Part shown: positions 47,739 to 59,219 of the stretch, one piece after another
How the letters are laid out: every line of letters starts with the position of its first letter
Position numbering within the stretch: the stretch's first letter is position 1
NCBI GenBank assembly: GCA_029641185.1
Contig: JAPWGK010000014.1
Location: forward strand, 434,001 to 498,000
Direction of reading: 5' to 3'
Length of the DNA stretch: 64,000 nt
Source: Pseudofabraea citricarpa
Taxonomy: Eukaryota; Ascomycota; Leotiomycetes; Helotiales; Dermateaceae
Translations under genes and position numbers: made by a program
The notes under the pieces: model-generated
What the model saw: only the letters and a program-made list of their open reading frames with translations
Database searches by the model: none
What the model was told of the DNA's origin: nothing

Positions 47739-49292
47739 ATGCCTTTTACTGATGCAGACGTTGACGTATCGCTTTACTCAGATGCCCCGTTTGCTGAGCC
47801 TTCATGGTACTGCAGCAATGTCAGTACTTACTACAATGCTTCTCATCGCAGATTGCTCGAAGAAGTACGGACATATGTAGATCAAGAAATGCGCGAAAAT
47901 GCACATGAATGGGAACAACAAGGGGAAGTTCCCGAGGCTGTACGTACTAGATGCTCTGATAGATCTTCTTACCAATGAGAGCCTCAGCTGATTCTCTATC
48001 AGGTCTATAAAAGACATGCACAATTTGGATTTCTTGTCACTATGCCACCGAAAAAGGAGTATATGGGGAAAACCAAGCTACCAGCGAATATCCCCGTCGA
48101 AGAATGGGACGAGTTTCATAATCTTATCATGATTGATGAACTTTCAAGGTATGAACCTTGTACTTGTAGAGAATGAAGCTGAAAAATGATATTTCAGAAT
48201 TGGGTATTGGGGTGTTGTGCTGGGATTGGGGCAGGGCAATTCAATGGCTTGCCCTGCAATTCAGCGGTTCGGAACGGAAGAGCAAAAATTGTTCTATCTA
48301 CCTCGAGTCGCTAGCGGTGAGATCCGATTTTGCTATGCAATAACAGAGCCAGACGGTAAGTCTCAATGCTTTATACCTTAAATCGATTGGCTAAGATATA
48401 TCTTCAAAGCCGGCTCCGATGTTGCCAATATCAAAACCACCGCAACAAGAGAAAATGACTTTTATGTTGTTGAAGGGATCAAGAAGTGGGTGACAAGTGG
48501 AATCTTCTCACAATTCTGTCTTGCTGCAGTTCGGACTGGCGGACCAGGCCGCGATGGCTTGTCTTTGCTAGTAATTCCGTTGACTACTAGGGGAGTCACT
48601 GCCAGAAGAATGGAAACCTCTGGGGTCAAAGCAAGTGGTAAGCTCTCGTGTTCCTAGGAATCTACCCTTGTGGCTAAGCCGAAGCAGGTTCCACACTTAT
48701 AGAATTTGATAATGTCCGGGTGCCGAAGTCCTGCTTGATTGGGAAAGAAAACGATGGATGGTCAATGATTATGTCTAACTTTAACTACGAGCGAACAGTA
48801 CTTGCTTGTGCGGCATTACGACTGAGCCGTGTTTGTGCTGAAGATGCATACAATCATAGTATTGTACGAGAGACCTTTGGACAAAAACTCATATCGCATG
48901 CACTCATCCGGGCAAAAATAACTCAGTTTGGCATAGATATCGAGCCAGCGTTTGGTCTCTTGGAACAATTGACCTTTAGGATGAAGTACGAACGCTTGAA
49001 TCCCGAGAAGAGCTCACATTTGGCAGGAATGACTGCGCTGTTAAAGATTATGAGCATGAGGACATTAGAACGCTGTGTTCGTGAAGCACAGCAGATATTA
49101 GGAGGCATAGGGTATACCAAAGGTGGCCGTGGTGGAAGAGTTGAACAGATTAGCCGTGATGTGCGAATGCTCGTTGTAGGTGGTGGAAGCGAGGAAGTTA
49201 TGATTGATCTTGCTTTAAGACAACAGCAGCGAGACTTGAAGATGATGCGAAGAGCTCAAGGACCTGTAGGAATTAGTTCGGCAAAACTGTAA
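47739..49292 (+). CDS. Acyl-CoA dehydrogenase family protein
   Basis: Five exons: 47739-47939, 48003-48148, 48198-48355, 48410-48637 and 48688-49292, giving 445 residues; all introns are GT-AG and phase-correct. The N-terminal helical domain (RRLLEEVRTYVDQE) leads to the FAD beta-domain signature FCYAITEPDAGSD and KKWVTSGIFSQFCLAAVRTG. The C-terminal helical domain ends with the family's second signature QILGGIGYTKGGRGGRVEQI. No cytochrome b5 domain and no obvious mitochondrial presequence are seen; the C-terminus (SSAKL) resembles a peroxisomal PTS1 signal (variant of SKL). This suggests peroxisomal oxidation. The enzyme introduces a 2,3 double bond into an acyl thioester. The start ATG has no in-frame ATG upstream. 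The thioesterase follows 0.4 kb downstream in the same direction. Confidence 0.9.
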
Positions 49293-49685
49293 ATTATGCA
49301 AATCACGAGAGAGAGAAAAAACCACCCCGATATATAACGACACAGAATATTGTTAGAGCTCAATTTCCGACCTAGTGGACTGCGTAAAGGCTGTTTTCTT
49401 TAGGTAAATATCACACAAGACCCCGAAAATTCTAAAAACTTCAATTAAGGTTAGAGTTCCAGTTCTTGTTTTACATAGATACAGCCCGGGACCCAGAAAG
49501 GTGGGAGAAAAGTCTCACCGCTAGTTTCAACGACAAGGCGGGCTCCGCCACTTGAAAAGTATACATTTTCATCTACTAAATCAGAAATCAGCCCCAAAAT
49601 CAGATATTCCTTTCGCGCTTTGATACGTTGCCAAAGCTATATCAGAGAGCCCGAAATTAGCCGCATCTTCGTGAACCGAGAAGCG
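49293..49685. other. Spacer between ACAD and thioesterase genes
   Basis: 393 bases holding the ACAD 3' UTR and the thioesterase promoter. The thioesterase frame is open back to 49620 without an ATG, so a short upstream exon is possible. Confidence 0.5.
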
Positions 49686-50237
49686 ATGAAAGCCCCATCA
49701 GATGACCCAAGTTTCGATGCATCGTTGGTAAAATTTGTGGAATCTCATCCAGGGGCAGCAACCATAGCCTCTTCACCGACAGCTGTCATGATTCGTGAAG
49801 TCTACGCTATTCCAAGAGAGATCGCCAAAATTAATGTCTCTGATGGACTTTTACGTGGACCAACCTTATTACGCACAGCACCATACCTCATTGTCGACAA
49901 CGCACGGAAAACGGTATTTGCAGCATTCTCACTCGGAAATGATCTTTCGGGATATCCCGGGAACGCCCACGGTGGTCTCGTGGCAATGCTGCTTGACGAA
50001 GTCATGGGGAAAGCAGGATTGAGCGTTTTGGGGGACTCGATAGCATACACGGCAAAGCTAGAGGTGGACTATTTAGCTCCAATCAGTGTCAATGATTACG
50101 CTGTAGTCATCGCAAACGTTGAGTCAGTGACAGGCCGGAAGGTATGGATCACCGCGGTTGTAGAAGGAAGCAAACCAGGAAGTGTTTGTGCGAGAGCCCG
50201 AATGCTAGTGATTAGAATAGTAGATACAAAACTATAA
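49686..50237 (+). CDS. Hotdog-fold acyl-CoA thioesterase (PaaI/4HBT-like)
   Basis: 183 residues from the first in-frame ATG. The hotdog signature is clear: FAAFSLGNDLSGYPGNAHGG followed by LVAMLLDEVMGKAG (the helix carrying the catalytic acidic residue), then YTAKLEVDYLAPISVNDYAVV and GRKVWITAVVEG strands. Such enzymes hydrolyse acyl-CoA or aryl-CoA thioesters. The C-terminus (VDTKL) is not a good peroxisomal signal. The gene is co-oriented with the ACAD and may act on its product. In-frame sequence upstream of the ATG raises the possibility of a missing 5' exon. Confidence 0.85.
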   Translation: MKAPSDDPSFDASLVKFVESHPGAATIASSPTAVMIREVYAIPREIAKINVSDGLLRGPTLLRTAPYLIVDNARKTVFAAFSLGNDLSGYPGNAHGGLVAMLLDEVMGKAGLSVLGDSIAYTAKLEVDYLAPISVNDYAVVIANVESVTGRKVWITAVVEGSKPGSVCARARMLVIRIVDTKL

Positions 50238-50525
50238 CTAAACACCAGTATGATTTTGTCACCTGATACATTGTAATAACTAGTAAAATATAAAAGAATT
50301 ACGATGCCAATATTCGTCTACATGGGTCGAATTTCTGAATAAAAGCACTCACCTTACTGTAAAAACGATCTCTCACTTTGTAGATTAGGATTTTAACAGC
50401 GGATTAGATTTAAGAAACTGTAATTCGGATAAATATTAGTTTCAAAAGATAAATGAATTTGAATTAGCCACTGAAGGAAATACTCTCAAAGCGGGCGCTA
50501 CTGGAGTAGTTATCCTGTCTGAGTG
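50238..50525. other. Convergent 3' spacer
   Basis: 288 AT-rich bases between the convergent thioesterase and PRISE-like genes. No gene. Confidence 0.5.
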
Positions 50526-51678
50526 TCAAGGTAAGAAGCCTGCCTCTCTTAACCTATCAAAAGCAACCAAATACCCCTCTGCTGGATCCAGGGTTTCTGT
50601 AAATCCCAATTCTCTTGCCGCGGTGAGGTCATAGTCTGTACGAATAGGAACCCAAAAAGCCGTCATGAGAATGTCCCACTGCGTACTCTTCATAACATCT
50701 TCCCTCAAGCCATTTTCCTTCACCCACGCCGGCCATGACTCTTTTTCGGCTAAAAGCCATTCAACACCAACGAGTTCCTTGGAGGGAGACAAAGAAGGTG
50801 GGACGCCCTCTAGCCCGAAGTATTTACATACTATTGGCCATTTCATCTTCCAAGAGACCGACTCTCCGTCTCCAATATTGAAGGACTGCCCGTTGAGCTT
50901 CTCCTTTTCTGGCAGCAAAGAAACGTGGATGTGGAAGTGTGCAAGCAAATCTTGAAAGGTATCGGTATGCAGCGCATTCCATGCTTCAAAACTCCCTGGG
51001 AATACGCATTTTGCCCCATTACCATGCTTGGACTTGTATAAGGAGAGAAATAAGCCCATTGCCTGGGCCACATTCATGGCGTTGTGATTTGGTACGAATC
51101 CTGGCTGCGAGACATAAGTCGAGGTCATCTAATGTTGATTGAAAGGTTGGTTCCCTTACTAAAAATGAAGGCCTGATATCACAGAACTTCCAAGTGCAGC
51201 CAGGAAGTGCCGCATACTTTGCAACCATATCATACTGTGCATAGTAAAATGTCTTAGAAGCGTATGGCTCAGGCATACGAGGGAGAGATTCCTTCCAGGG
51301 AGCCTCGGGCCACCCGTGTCCTACTGCTCCATAGCCCTGATAGGCACATATCAGTCACTGCATGTTAAGGATGGCTATGAATTGAATGATTTGAAATTAC
51401 CTTTCCACCAGTCTGCAGCACAAAGAATTCAAGCTTAGGACATAGAGCATTGACAGATTTGAGGGCATTCTCCACTATCTCAGAGTTGGCTCGAACCAAT
51501 TCTTCTTGGCTTTGGCCATGGGCCGTATAAGCTAGCTGAAGTGAGTATTTTATCGCGCTGGGTATCAAGAGGAATAAATTGACTGACCAAGAAAGTATGC
51601 GTGTGTAACATCGGAAATCCCCTGAACCTCACTCAGTTTCTGCTGGGTCGCGGCGCTTTGACTGAGGTCAAACCGAGA
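50526..51678 (-). pseudogene. PRISE-type NAD(P)H reductase (SirQ-like), 5' end missing
   Basis: Four exons can be joined in phase: 51678-51588, 51531-51401, 51336-51160 and 51104-50526, about 326 residues. They read DLSQSAATQQKLSEVQ...DVTHAYFL, AYTAHGQSQEELVRAN, FFVLQTGGKGYGAVG, PYASKTFYYAQYDMV, CDIRPSFL-PGFVPNHNAMN and a C-terminal half ending REAGFLP. This is the pattern of fungal short-chain reductases related to progesterone 5-beta-reductase/iridoid synthase, often annotated SirQ or NAD-dependent epimerase. The active Tyr is in KTFYYAQYDMV. The expected ~65-70 N-terminal residues with the Rossmann glycine motif are absent: the frame meets a TAG just before 51678 and the AT-rich block begins ~90 bases further. 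It is thus probably truncated and inactive, unless a distant first exon remains. Confidence 0.75.
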
Positions 51679-51719
51679 CTATAGGTCGGGTCACCCACTA
51701 GGATTAGCTCGCACCACCT

Positions 51720-51770
51720 GCCCGATTCGGCTAGCGCCCGAACGCTAGCGCGGAGTAGCCGACCTGCTAT
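51720..51770. other. GC-rich inverted repeat at the compartment boundary
   Basis: A GC-rich segment with CGGCTA ... TAGCCG ends (51728-51761) and two internal GCTAGCGC-like copies. It is the last normal-composition DNA before the AT-rich block. It could be a transposon terminus or simply a boundary relic. Confidence 0.5.
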
Positions 51771-52072
51771 ATTAAAAATTTCGTAGAAGGAAAAATCCTG
51801 TTCTGTATCTTTTAATATCCAAATACGTTATTCTAAGTACTAATTTTGTTAATATATTCTAAATATATTATTAATCTATTATTATAAATATTTTACTTAA
51901 AGTTCCAACTAATAATACCTAGAGTAATAATAAGGTACTAGAGTATAAGGACCTAGTAGTATTATAAGATAATAGAGAGAATAAAAGACTAAAAGACGAG
52001 ATAAACTTATATATAATATATTAGGAATATATTACTAATATATTATAAGATAAAAATATAATTATAATAATA

Positions 52073-52244
52073 GTTCTATCACCTGACCAATTAGTTAGCT
52101 AGCGTACGTGTTATCGCTATAACGCCGCCTGATAATCGGGCCGCGTCCGGCTTATATATATATTTTAAGGGTAAATTTCTCTTTCTTCCTTAGAAATAAA
52201 TTATATTATAATATTATAATATTCTACTTATAATTACCCTTATA
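52073..52244 (+). repeat. 5' LTR of the Gypsy relic
   Basis: Direct repeat partner of 59047-59219. Shared cores include AATTAGTTAGCTAGCGTACGT, AATCGGGCCGCGTC and CTTATATATATATTTTAAGGG, and both copies end TAATTACCCTTATA. The two differ mainly by C/T and G/A changes, consistent with RIP. The ends are approximate. Confidence 0.85.
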
Positions 52245-55200
52245 TTTTTTATCTTTTTATCCCTTAGGAGAGTAGCCTATTATAATTATACGGACTTAAT
52301 ATAGAATTAATTCGAAATCGAAATAATATTATAAAGTAAAGTTAATAGCTTAATTACTTAATCTCGAGCTATTACCTGCTTTTAATTAATTAACCTAGGT
52401 AATAAGAAGGAAAGGGAACAGAACTAGAGTAATAATAATCTTACCCTAGTCTTATCTGCTAGTAATAATAAAGATAAGGAGATTATAGAATTAATACGAT
52501 AAATCGATACTACTAAGGCGAATATAAAATAAAAGCGTAAGGCTCTTATTACGATTAAAGCGAAAAAGAAAGCCGTAAAAAGGAGGATAAAAGAATTATA
52601 ATATTTAGAAAAGAAGTAATAATACTTAGATACTAAGCTTAGGGGGCTACTTAGTAATATAAATAAGGGAAAAAATCTCCTAATAAGAGAGATACTAGTA
52701 TTTATTTAGCCCTAGAGCGATAATACTTATAAAAGAATACTTAATAAGATAGAAGATAAGAAGGAGAAGAAAGAACGCTTATAAAAGTATAATAAGAGAT
52801 TATTAATTAAGCTTTAGGACCTTCCTACTTATAAAAGTAAGAGCCTCTAGGAAATATAATCCTTTATAAGTGCTACGAAATTTCGGTTTAGAATCGATAA
52901 TAGTAACCGATTTATTAATAATATAATACGAATTAGTTATTATATAATAATATTCGTAAAAGCCCTAGTAGTAAAGTAGGAACGGCTCGATTAATATATA
53001 AATATTAAAACGCTTAACTAGGAAAGCTTTAAGGAATAAATATTTAACTTTATATAAGATAAGAGTAATTATATTTTTAATATTACTAATAAATATAAGC
53101 GGGCTTAATAGAAATCTAGGTAATTTATCGACGAATTTATTAGTTATTTTAATAATTTAGAATTAGAATTAGCTATTATTAACGATCGTAATAAGAAAGA
53201 TATATTTTATAGTAAGTTAATACTAAAACTTAAAACGAGTATAATTATATATAATAAAATACCCTAAACTCGTACTAGACTTATATAATTAGCGACCCGA
53301 ATTAAGAATACCTAAAAACTCTCTTTAAGGCGGTCTAATAATAAACTACCTAGCTATAACTACTTTAGTAAGAACTTATATAAGGATTAATCTAACTAAA
53401 ACTATATCAGACGAAGTAACTAATATAATAATAATAATAAAAGAGTAATACCTGCTTATAAAATAAATAATACGCTTATTACTAATATCAACTTAAGAAC
53501 CTACTAGAATTATAATAAGGTTAGATATTTAGTCTAGGCTTATATAAAGCTAAAAAGAAACTTAATAATAAGATATTATAAGTATAATTAGGAAGGTTAT
53601 ACCTAACCTAACTACCTAAAATAATCGGGCTAGGGAAAAGATTAAGCCCTAGGGGTAATATAATACTACTTCGTATAAGCTTAATATAATATCTAATACG
53701 CTAAAAACTAATTATTCCTATCTAGATTACTAATACTAATAGAAACTAGAAGACGAAACGAGCTCTTATTAATAATAAGGCTAAGGCGAATTATATATAA
53801 TAAAACCTTACTACTAAGTATAAATAAATACTAATAAATAACAAAGATAAGAAGCTAATTATTATTAATAATTAAGAAATTTAGACTTATAATAATTATA
53901 AGATTAATATTAGGACTACTAATAATAGAAATAATATAACTACGTACTAGTAATATTTTATAACTTACGACTTTAACTTTCCTAAAATTAATATTATTCT
54001 AAGATATTTATAATTAGTTATAATAAACCTACGAATTAACTAGGCTAAGGGAACCTGATTATACTAGAAGCTAGGTATTATTTAGATTATTATTACCTTA
54101 AAATTTACTAAGTTCTTATAATAAGAAGTACTTATAAGTTACCTTATAATAATATTAGCGCTTTATTATAAGAGGATTAGGGCGCTTACGTAGACGTAAC
54201 TACTTATAATACCCCCGGCTTATAATAAATATAATAATATTTTTAATAATACGACTACCTTTATACTCTTATAATATTACCTTATAAAGTATAAGATCGA
54301 CCTAATAAAAGGTAAGAAACTATTATAAGAGCTTATTTATATACTTTTAGAACTAGAACTTAAGGTATTATAAGAGTACCTTAATATTATTATAATCTAA
54401 GGCTAGATTTAGCGCTCGACTAACCTAGTAGGAACCCTAATTATATTCGTCCCTAAAAAGAATAAAAGACTTCGACTTTATATAAATTATAAAAGATTAA
54501 ATTAGGTAACTATTAAAAATCGTACTCTCTTACTACTAATTAGGGAAACCCTTAATAGGTTATATTATACGAAGTTATTTATAAAACTTAATTTAAAAGA
54601 TATATACTATTAGATTCGAATACGATCCGGAGACGAATAAAAAATAACTTTCTAAACCTAATATAAATATTTCGAATATACGATTATATTATTTAGATTA
54701 TTAAACGTACCTATTACGTTCTAGGTATATATTAACTAGGCTCTCTTAGGGCTAGTTAATATAATATATATAATTTATCTTAATAATATCCTAATATTTT
54801 TAAAAGACCTAAATTAGTACGAATCTATAGTAAAAGAAATCCTAGATCGCTTACGAACTTATTAACTTTATATTAACCTTAAAAAATATAAATTTAATAC
54901 TAATAATATAAAATTCCTAGGTTATATTATAAATACCTATAAAATTACTATAAATCTGAAGCGTATTAGGGTAATTAAAGAATAACTTATCTCTTATAAT
55001 ATTAAGGATATATAAGTATTTTTAGGGTTTATTAATTTCTACTAGTACTTTATTATAACGTATTTAAGGGTAGCCTAGGAGTTATTTAACCTCCTAAAGA
55101 AGTTAATAAGGCCTTTTAAAATAATAATTCGAGTATACTAAGCCTTTAAAACTCTTAAAGCTAAATTCCTAGTAACCCTAATACTAAGGTATTTTAATCC

Positions 55201-58200
55201 TACTCTACTAATTAAAATAGAAACTAATATATTAGGAATAACTATTACTAATATATTAATATAATTATTTTATAATAAAAAGTAATATCTAATTACTTTT
55301 TATTCTTATAAGTTTTTCTTAGTCGAATCTAATTATAAAACTTATAATATCAAGTTACTAATAATAATTTTAGGTTTTAAGTAATAAAGCTATTACCTTT
55401 ATAATATTCCTAAGGCGATAATAATACGAACCGATTATAATAATCTCAAATATTTTATAACTAAGAGAATATTAAATAAGTATTAGAGTTACTAGGCTAA
55501 AAAGTTAGCCTAGTACGATTTTATACTAGAATATAAGCTAGGTAAAACTAACCTAATAGATAGCTTATTATAAAGGCTTAACTATAAGTTAATAATTAAA
55601 GAGATAAAATAAAAGGTAAAGATATTATTATCCTTATATATAAAGTTATAATATATAACCTAAAATATTATTAAAATAATTATAAGAAACCTCTAGTACT
55701 AGTAAGAAAACTTAAGGCTTAGGTAACCTGAAACTAATAAGATATTAGGGCTAGAGAATAATCTTAACTTCTTAATAGGAGAGCTAATACGGAATTATAA
55801 TAAAAATATTACTATAAAGTATCTTAAGCCTATTACTAGTATTATTAGTTATAAATAATATATATTACGGGCGGTTACTAATAAGGTATTTTATTCTAAA
55901 ATAATATACGGCTTATTAATAGAAATAATACGAGATATTTTTTTTTAGTTATAAAAGACCGACTCTTTTATAACTAAGAAACGTTTTAAATTATTACCTA
56001 AAAAGACTAATACTAGGGTAAAGAAAACTAAATAAGAGATAAACCCTAAAAGGCTACTTTATTATAACCGACGTATTTACGTGCTAGTAGAAGCTATTAT
56101 TCGGGCTAAAATCCTTATAATATATTATAATAACTTATATACTAGGTATTTTAGATTTAAAAGAATATTAAAGCTAGTATATAGGTTATATTTCTAGTAA
56201 GACTTATAATATAATATAAAAAACCACATATAAACCTATAAGATATATTAACAGATAAAATTAAGGTAATACTACTTATATAATAAGCTTATATTACTCT
56301 TAGTCCTAACTAGATTATAATAAGAGATTATAATAAACTTTATTATTAGGCTACTTCCTAGCAAATAATAAGAGTATATATATAACTTAGTACTAGTAGT
56401 TATTAATAGATTCTTAAAAATAACCTAGTACGTTCTTATTATAAAAAAGATTAATATACTAAAGCTAGTAGAAATCTTTATTTCTCGAATCTAGAAAGAT
56501 TTTAGGACTCCTAAAAGTATAACCTTCGATCGTAGCTTATAATTTACTAGTAAGTTCTAGGGCGTTATTATATTCTACTTATAAGTTTAATATTAGCTTA
56601 GTATCGCTTTTTATCTGTAAACTAATAGTTAAATAAAAAGGTAGAATTAAACGCTAAAATAATACTTACGTACTTATTATAACTTTAGATAAACTAACTA
56701 GGCTTTAAAACTTACTTTTACTAAATATACTTATAATAATATAAAATACGAGAGTATAAGATTATTCCTTTTTTAAGCCTTATACGAATTCGAACTAATA
56801 CTAGGAATAAATATTAGGGATATTATTATAAACGGGGAGATAATATATATTATAAAAAGAAGAATTAAAGAAATCGAGACCGAACGAAATAAGCTTAAAA
56901 CCTAACTCGAAGCTATAATATTAAAGTAAAAGAAATATTATAATAAGAGGTATAAACCTATAAAGTTTATTATTAGATAATAAGTAATATTATTAATAAA
57001 AAATATCTAGTAACTAAGGCTTAATAAGAAACTTACTAATAAATACTAGGGATTATTTAAAATCCTAGAAGTAATTAATATATATATATAAGCTTATTAG
57101 TTAGAGCTCCTAAAAAGACTATAAATATATAATATATTTTATATTTTATTATTAAAATTATATAATAGTCGAAATAATACTATTATAAACCTAGAACCTT
57201 ATAATATTAATAACTATAAGGAATAAAAAGTTAAGTTAATACTTATTTACTAAGAAATAAAAAAAGAGCGAGAATATCTAGTCTAATAAAAGGGCTATTT
57301 TATAATAAACGATACCTAGGAACTTATAAAAAATATAATAAACGCTAATAAATTAGTAACTAAATACCTTAGTATAATATAAGAACTAATTATAATTAGA
57401 TTAAAAAGAAAACGTAAGATATAAGTATTATTATTAGAGGAAGTAAACTTTAATATAAAAACCTTATCTAGTAGGAAGCCGTAGTAAATCTATATCGTAT
57501 TTATAATAAACTCTTAATAAGGCCCTATAAAATATATAAAATCTTAAAACTTATATTAATAAAATAATAAACTTAAGGTATAATTATAATAAGAAACTTA
57601 ATATAAGTATAAGTTATAATATTAGATTAATTTTAGTAAATAATAATATATAAAGTAAAGAAAAGTTTTATTTTATTAAAGAAACTTAAAGCTAAAAAAC
57701 TTAAACTCTTAGGTATCTTATTCTAAAAACGCTATAAAAAATATATAAAAATATAATATATTCTTTTAACTTAAGGTTTCTTAAGTTTAAGTTTTCTTTA
57801 TAATATTAATAACCTTTATATTTTTAGTTATAAGTTATTCTAATATATCCCGATTTATTTTCGTACTAAGTTTCTTAGCGATTTCTTACTTAATTTTATC
57901 CTAAAGATCTTAGTTTATCTTAAACTTAAAATACTCTTTTATTATTAGTAACTTTATAAGCTTACGTCTCTTATAAGAGGTAATAATAAACTCGGGCTTT
58001 TCTAAAGGTTCGCGCTCGAAAATAATAGAAAAACCCTTTACTTTAGTAGCTAGGTCCGGATTCGTATTAGCCTTAATACGAATTAGTTATAACTTTACTA
58101 GGGATAAAATAAGAACTTATAATAAAAAGGCGTAAAAAGCGATTCGTTTCTTATATTTTAAGGAGAATTATATAAGTTATCTCTAATTTAGTCTTAGGAG

Positions 58201-59046
58201 CGGTTTTCTCTATAGATTTCTTTTAGCTAGTAAGATTAATAGTAGTATTTTATATAACTTTATAAAAGGCAGGGGTCGGATTCTTCTTATATTTAATAAT
58301 AAGGCTTAGGATAATATAAACTAAATTAATTATTCTAGGGGGAACTTATAAAAGTTAATAATAAATCCGGGGTAAATTAGGGATAAATTAAAAGTAGCTA
58401 CTTACTAGGGTATACTTTTATTTACTAATATAATAATAATAATTATAAGAACTAGACTTAAGGTTAAACTAAACGTATTTCGTAAGGTTAATAAACTTTA
58501 AAAGACGGATTATATAATATATATAAATCGTACGTATAAGATCCGAAGAAATATTATATAAGAATTATTATAAAAACGTAATAACTAGTAGGACGAGAGC
58601 TTCTTATTATATATTTATACTACTAAAAGTAATAGTTAGTATTAGAAATATTATAGATATAATAAGAAAAAAGTACGAGGAATAAGGATTTAATCTTATT
58701 ATTAAGGGAAACTATCGCGAATATTTATAAAGAAAAGAAGAAAAAGATAAGAAAAATAAGAGATATTTATATTTATAAGAAGAGATCTTTTACTAGCGCG
58801 TTTCTATAATATAAGGTTAAGGATATATAAATTATAGTATTAGAATAAATATCTTACTAGGATAGTTTAATAAATTCGTATAAGAGGACTTGCGAAAAAT
58901 AACCGAACGAAGAAACTATAAATTATCGAATTTCTAATAAAGGGTATTATATTAGACTCGCGTATTTCCTATATATTACCTAAGAGTAAACCTATTAAAT
59001 AAGGTTATAAGAACTCGATTATAAGAGAGGAGGTAGTTATAATAAC

Positions 59047-59219
59047 AGTTTTATTACCTAACTAATTAGTTAGCTAGCGTACGTATTATTATTATAACGC
59101 CGCCTAGTAATCGGGCCGCGTCTAGCTTATATATATATTTTAAGGGTAAATTCCTCTTCCTTTCTTAGAGATAAATTATATTACGATATTATAATATTCT
59201 ACTTATAATTACCCTTATA
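59047..59219 (+). repeat. 3' LTR of the Gypsy relic
   Basis: Matches 52073-52244 over its whole length in the same orientation. It includes the retained GC-rich island AATCGGGCCGCGTC. Differences from the left copy are mostly transitions. Confidence 0.85.

Larger units (their letters stand above)
52073..59219 (+). mobile_element. Relic Ty3/Gypsy chromovirus-type LTR retrotransposon, RIP-inactivated
   Basis: A 7.1-kb element between two direct ~172-bp LTRs. Despite many stops, the plus strand keeps Gypsy landmarks in order. A gag zinc-knuckle spacing sits near 53571-53612. Reverse transcriptase is at about 54420-54960, including the LKDIYY...IRIRSGDE region and the YLNDILIF catalytic box near 54775. 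RNase H is near 55220-55400, the integrase H2C2-type region near 56090-56270, and the integrase core near 56420-56560. The integrase C-terminal segment (LELPKRL) is near 57090-57130. A chromodomain-like YLV..KGY segment at about 57265-57310 follows. The order RT-RH-IN-chromodomain defines Ty3/Gypsy chromoviruses. All domains are interrupted, so the copy is dead. An extra ~1.6 kb lies between chromodomain and 3' LTR. Confidence 0.85.
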
